Assembly: GCA_003208835.1 (NCBI GenBank)
Contig: QCVD01000001.1
Location: forward strand, 102,089-166,088
Source: Synechococcus sp. AG-683-C23
GTDB lineage: Bacteria > Cyanobacteriota > Cyanobacteriia > PCC-6307 > Cyanobiaceae
DNA: 64,000 nt
Reading direction: 5' to 3'
The notes under the pieces: generated by a model
The model's input: only the letters and a program-made list of their open reading frames with translations
Database searches by the model: none
Told to the model about the DNA's origin: nothing
Shown here: one piece after another, positions 61,749 to 64,000 of the stretch
Layout of the letters: every line of letters starts with the position of its first letter
Numbering within the stretch: position 1 is the stretch's first letter
Translations under genes and position numbers: made by a program

Positions 61749-61976
61749 TCATGAGGACTGTCCCCAGTTGAAGCCAAAACGTTGGCTCGCGGCAGCTTCC
61801 ATTTCTATGCGCACTTGAATCATGGCCTCCCTTGCAAAAGCCTTTTCGTTCTCCTGAGCCGTAATGATTTGCTTGGTGAGAGAGCGAAGCGTATCAATGT
61901 CTTCACAAGCATCAATTTCTCGGAAAGCTGCTTCTAGGTGGAACCTTTGCTCCACTGACAAATGATGGTTGGTCAT
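61749..61976 (-). CDS. 75-residue helical protein
   Basis: A small all-helical protein (LSVEQRFHLEAAFREIDACED, LRSLTKQIITAQENEKAFAREAMIQVRIEME). The start LSVEQ-F-L is reminiscent of the phycobilisome-degradation protein NblA, whose chain also consists of two helices, but the following residues do not match it, so I do not use that name. Probably a conserved marine cyanobacterial protein of unknown function. No Shine-Dalgarno sequence is visible. Confidence 0.6.
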   Translation of the reverse strand: MTNHHLSVEQRFHLEAAFREIDACEDIDTLRSLTKQIITAQENEKAFAREAMIQVRIEMEAAASQRFGFNWGQSS

Positions 61977-62038
61977 AACAAGAAAAGTAAGTAAAGCCCA
62001 GGAGTTGAAATAAGGCCATGTTTTAAACGACGGATGAA

Positions 62039-62203
62039 TTAGGCAGCGGTAATGCTGAACGGTGCCGCTGGATTGCTTGTAGGCATTGAATCAGACTTGC
62101 CTTCCGCAAGAGTTTTGGCACGGCCGTACATCTCGCTATTTGTTGCACCTTGGGCGTCCATAGCTGCTGCAACAACGGCCCAGTTATGAATATCGGTTGT
62201 CAT
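62039..62203 (-). CDS. Small NWA-type family protein, copy 2
   Basis: A 54-residue protein not listed in the track: MTTDIHNWAVVAAAMDAQGA at the start, then MYGRAKTLAEGKSDSMPTSN and a hydrophobic Pro/Ala end. It is the clearest member of the three-copy family in this window (52601 and the decayed 63683). The pattern is a helix with NWA, a Gly turn, a second helix Y-x-RAK-x-LA-x-G-K, then an extended tail DSMPTSNPAAPF. No membrane segment and no enzyme motif. Confidence 0.7.
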   Translation of the reverse strand: MTTDIHNWAVVAAAMDAQGATNSEMYGRAKTLAEGKSDSMPTSNPAAPFSITAA

Positions 62204-62329
62204 GGGTGTGATAAAGAATCAACACACCAAATCTCGCAACAACAACTTGCCACCGTGAGGCAGACAACCGTCTAGTGACCGAACAACGGAATTAAAATAA
62301 ATTTGCTAGCTACAAAGATTAAGATCGAG

Positions 62330-62590
62330 TCAGCGCCGCTTTTGAGAACGCAGCGAACGAATCTTCTCTCCAAGGGCAAACCATTGGTCGGTCACGATAA
62401 ACCAAACGACAAATCCTGATAGGCAGACAAAAAGAGCTAACGCAAAAACAACTACACCGGTAGCGATCAGTTGATCACGACTGCATGAATCGAAATTCGT
62501 ACCTGGCTTGCAGACGGATTCAATTTCTCGAAATCCACGGTTGCCCCCGCTTTGTCCCCAGCCCCCACCAAGACCATTCGTAAAGTTCAT
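62330..62590 (-). CDS. 86-residue single-span membrane protein
   Basis: Starts at an ATG with a strong GGAGGAG site 5 nt upstream. The Gly-rich N-terminal half (MNFTNGLGGGWGQSGGNRGF) holds two Cys (ESVCKPGTNFDSC) that could form a disulfide outside the cytoplasm. One long membrane helix follows (IATGVVVFALALFVCLSGFVVWFIV), then a very basic tail EKIRSLRSQKRR inside. Family not recognised. Confidence 0.65.
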   Translation of the reverse strand: MNFTNGLGGGWGQSGGNRGFREIESVCKPGTNFDSCSRDQLIATGVVVFALALFVCLSGFVVWFIVTDQWFALGEKIRSLRSQKRR

Positions 62591-62825
62591 TGGCTCTCCT
62601 CCCAGTTGATGACATCTTCGAGCCGGAGAAAAGCCAGACAGTCAATCAACAGCATTTCCTTTCGATGACGGTCTGATCTAATTTCTGGCCGGCAAAGCGT
62701 TAATGGAAGAGAACGCACTCTCTACGACGAAAGAAGGCATGAACACCGACAAAATGGTCTAAGCGTCGTTCACAACCGTTGGTTTTAACCGCCACGATTG
62801 GTGGTGAACGCACCGATTTCAGGCC

Positions 62826-63440
62826 ATGAATGATCCCCGCACCGTCCTGTTGCTTCACAACCAGGGGCTATGGCAGGGGTGCTTTATGCGACTAAACAGC
62901 AGTGGCATTGAAGAAGACCGGTTCCTCACGTCGCTTGAGGTGCAGGAACGGGATGGAGTGATTGAGAGCTGCCTGACGTACAAGCGCACAGGACAACAGC
63001 GATTGATGAACTTCGAGACTGTGCCGTTCACTATGCAGGTAAACGGCAGAGGTGGATGGTCGCTGGGCCCAAGCTGCGTCTCCCCTTTCGGCTGGGTCGG
63101 CGAATTGAGCGTTGTCTCTGGCATAGAACGTCGGCGCATTGTTGCCCGCTACGGCCACCACAGTGTGGATCAGGTGTTCTACATCGTGGAGACAAAGAGT
63201 GGCAGTGAACCAAGCCCACCCTCTCAGCCGATTCAGTGCGAAACAAACCCCTGCGGAGACAGGGTGGTGTGGCAACCGGAACCTGGGGTTGAGGTGTTGC
63301 TTGATACTCGAGACCGGCAGATGAGTGACTTCACCGTTTGTGGATTGCGATGGCTGGGCTCCAACGGTGAACACCAACAGATCGTTCGGCGCTACGACAC
63401 CACCGGACACCTCGAATCCCTTTCAGACGTGTGGCCATAA
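62826..63440 (+). CDS. DUF3598-like beta-barrel protein
   Basis: A 204-residue cytoplasmic protein with the pattern of the DUF3598 family, a calycin-like barrel related in fold to CpcS/CpeT bilin lyases: LLHNQGLWQGCFMRLNSSG at the start, ESCLTYKRTGQQRLMNFETVP, GGWSLGPSCVSPFGWVGELSVVSGIERRRIVARYG near 75-110, and a repeated half ending LRWLGSNGEHQQIVRRYD. Members occur almost only in cyanobacteria. Ligand binding is possible; no lyase activity is established from this sequence. Confidence 0.75.
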   Translation: MNDPRTVLLLHNQGLWQGCFMRLNSSGIEEDRFLTSLEVQERDGVIESCLTYKRTGQQRLMNFETVPFTMQVNGRGGWSLGPSCVSPFGWVGELSVVSGIERRRIVARYGHHSVDQVFYIVETKSGSEPSPPSQPIQCETNPCGDRVVWQPEPGVEVLLDTRDRQMSDFTVCGLRWLGSNGEHQQIVRRYDTTGHLESLSDVWP

Positions 63441-63627
63441 AGGCCATAAACCAATTTCCACTTCCCGAAAAAAATGATCTCGAAATGGGTTGGATTGCTT
63501 GTTAAAAGGTCGAAGCGTGGACGAAACACAGCGATGAACAATCGAGGCCACACTCAGATAAGCCTCGTCCATACGGTCCCCCAGTCAAGTCTCATGAGAG
63601 AAATCGGGCCGATCAGTGACAAGCCAT

Positions 63628-63653
63628 GAAAAAGCGCCCCGAAAGGGACGCTG
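63628..63653 (-). terminator. Rho-independent terminator (minus strand)
   Basis: Read on the minus strand, AGCGTCCC-TTTC-GGGGCGCT forms a stem with one mismatched pair, followed by TTTTTC. It lies about 30 nt behind the stop of the decayed small family copy at 63683, as expected if that gene was once expressed as a single unit. Confidence 0.75.
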
Positions 63654-63682
63654 TAAAAATTTCAGAGGCGATGAATTAAACC

Positions 63683-63853
63683 TCAGCCAGCTACAGCACA
63701 AAAGCTGTGAGGCGCTTCTGGAAAACTCGTGGGCATGAGATCGAGCTTTCCTTCTGCCAATGCTTTGGCTCGGATATACATCTAACATGAGGTTGCACCA
63801 GCTGTTTCTAGTGCTTTAACAACAACATCCTAATTGCGAACTTCTGTAGACAT
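63683..63853 (-). pseudogene. Small NWA-type family protein, copy 3, decayed
   Basis: From an ATG at 63853 the frame reads MSTEVRN, then TAG where copies 1 and 2 have the conserved Trp, then DVVVKALETAGATSC, a second TAG, and MYIRAKALAEGKLDLMPTSF and a Pro/His/Ala end. Length and spacing equal copy 2, so only the two stops (and few other changes) break it. The family terminator is still in place behind it. It is probably a recent pseudogene; readthrough seems unlikely at two TAG codons. Confidence 0.75.
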
Positions 63854-64000
63854 TTGCAGTTGAGTTAAGGATGAAAACATTTTGGCGAGTCTTTCTGGTG
63901 CGTGGTGACAGTGAAACCCGCCCCACAGCCAACATACAAAACTCAAAAACACCTAGTAAGGGTCGAGCGGGAGAATGCTTTTGACGAACATGTGATCAAT

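Noticed and set aside
61749-61976. NblA
   Set aside because: Only the LSVEQ-F-L start is reminiscent; the rest of the helices do not match NblA and the length is greater.

Overview
The window looks like a chromosome segment of a marine picocyanobacterium, most likely Synechococcus. Supporting genes are a cyanobacterial-type PII gene behind a perfect GTA-N8-TAC NtcA site, ccs1 (cytochrome c maturation), queF, purB, a DUF3598 protein, DUF1651- and DUF2973-type proteins, a TIGR03643-type protein and many tiny membrane proteins. No tRNA, rRNA, CRISPR array or insertion sequence was recognised.

Layout. (1) 1-5.4 kb: AT-rich glycan island, all on the minus strand: the start of an asparagine-synthase-like amidotransferase, two glycosyltransferases, two unrecognised proteins, and a deletion scar joining the 5' part of a neuB-like gene to the 3' part of a pseA/wbpG-like amidotransferase gene. 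(2) 5.4-18 kb: a PglK-type ABC flippase, GDP-fucose genes (fcl, gmd), galE, a MazEF-like toxin-antitoxin pair, a Wza/Wzz-type export pair with an outer-membrane protein, and a GT4 glycosyltransferase. (3) 18-29 kb: an RgpF-type glycosyltransferase with two helical proteins, divergent from a type I secretion operon (ABC exporter with an N-terminal cNMP-binding-like domain, HlyD, a small membrane protein, a SurA/PpiC-like protein). Beyond it lie a decayed GT4 gene and a glycine/aspartate-repeat protein that may be the secreted substrate. (4) 29-33.6 kb: core genes ccs1, queF, glnB, purB.

(5) 33.6-51.4 kb: the most remarkable block. A second Wza-like protein, a GNAT-type N-acyltransferase, an acyl carrier protein, a beta-ketoacyl-ACP synthase, a PlsC-like acyltransferase, a KpsS-PlsC fusion, a KpsC with a one-base frameshift, a CMP-sugar synthetase, three tandem related glycosyltransferases, a CBS-NeuB-TIM-barrel fusion, and three sulfotransferases (one frameshifted). 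My reading is a Kps-type, lipid-anchored, possibly sulfated nonulosonic-acid capsule whose lipid part is made or modified by a dedicated acyl-ACP module encoded in the same block.

(6) 51.4-64 kb: an accessory island of small genes, many under 60 codons and absent from the ORF track, with a DEAD-box helicase, a SemiSWEET, a thermonuclease, DUF3750 and DUF3598 proteins. It holds three members of a ~55-residue protein family (one decayed) and two copies of a ~57-nt conserved leader, each directly upstream of a small ORF.

Limits: family names come from reading motifs, not from searches. Start sites are choices based on overlaps, Shine-Dalgarno-like sequences and family boundaries.
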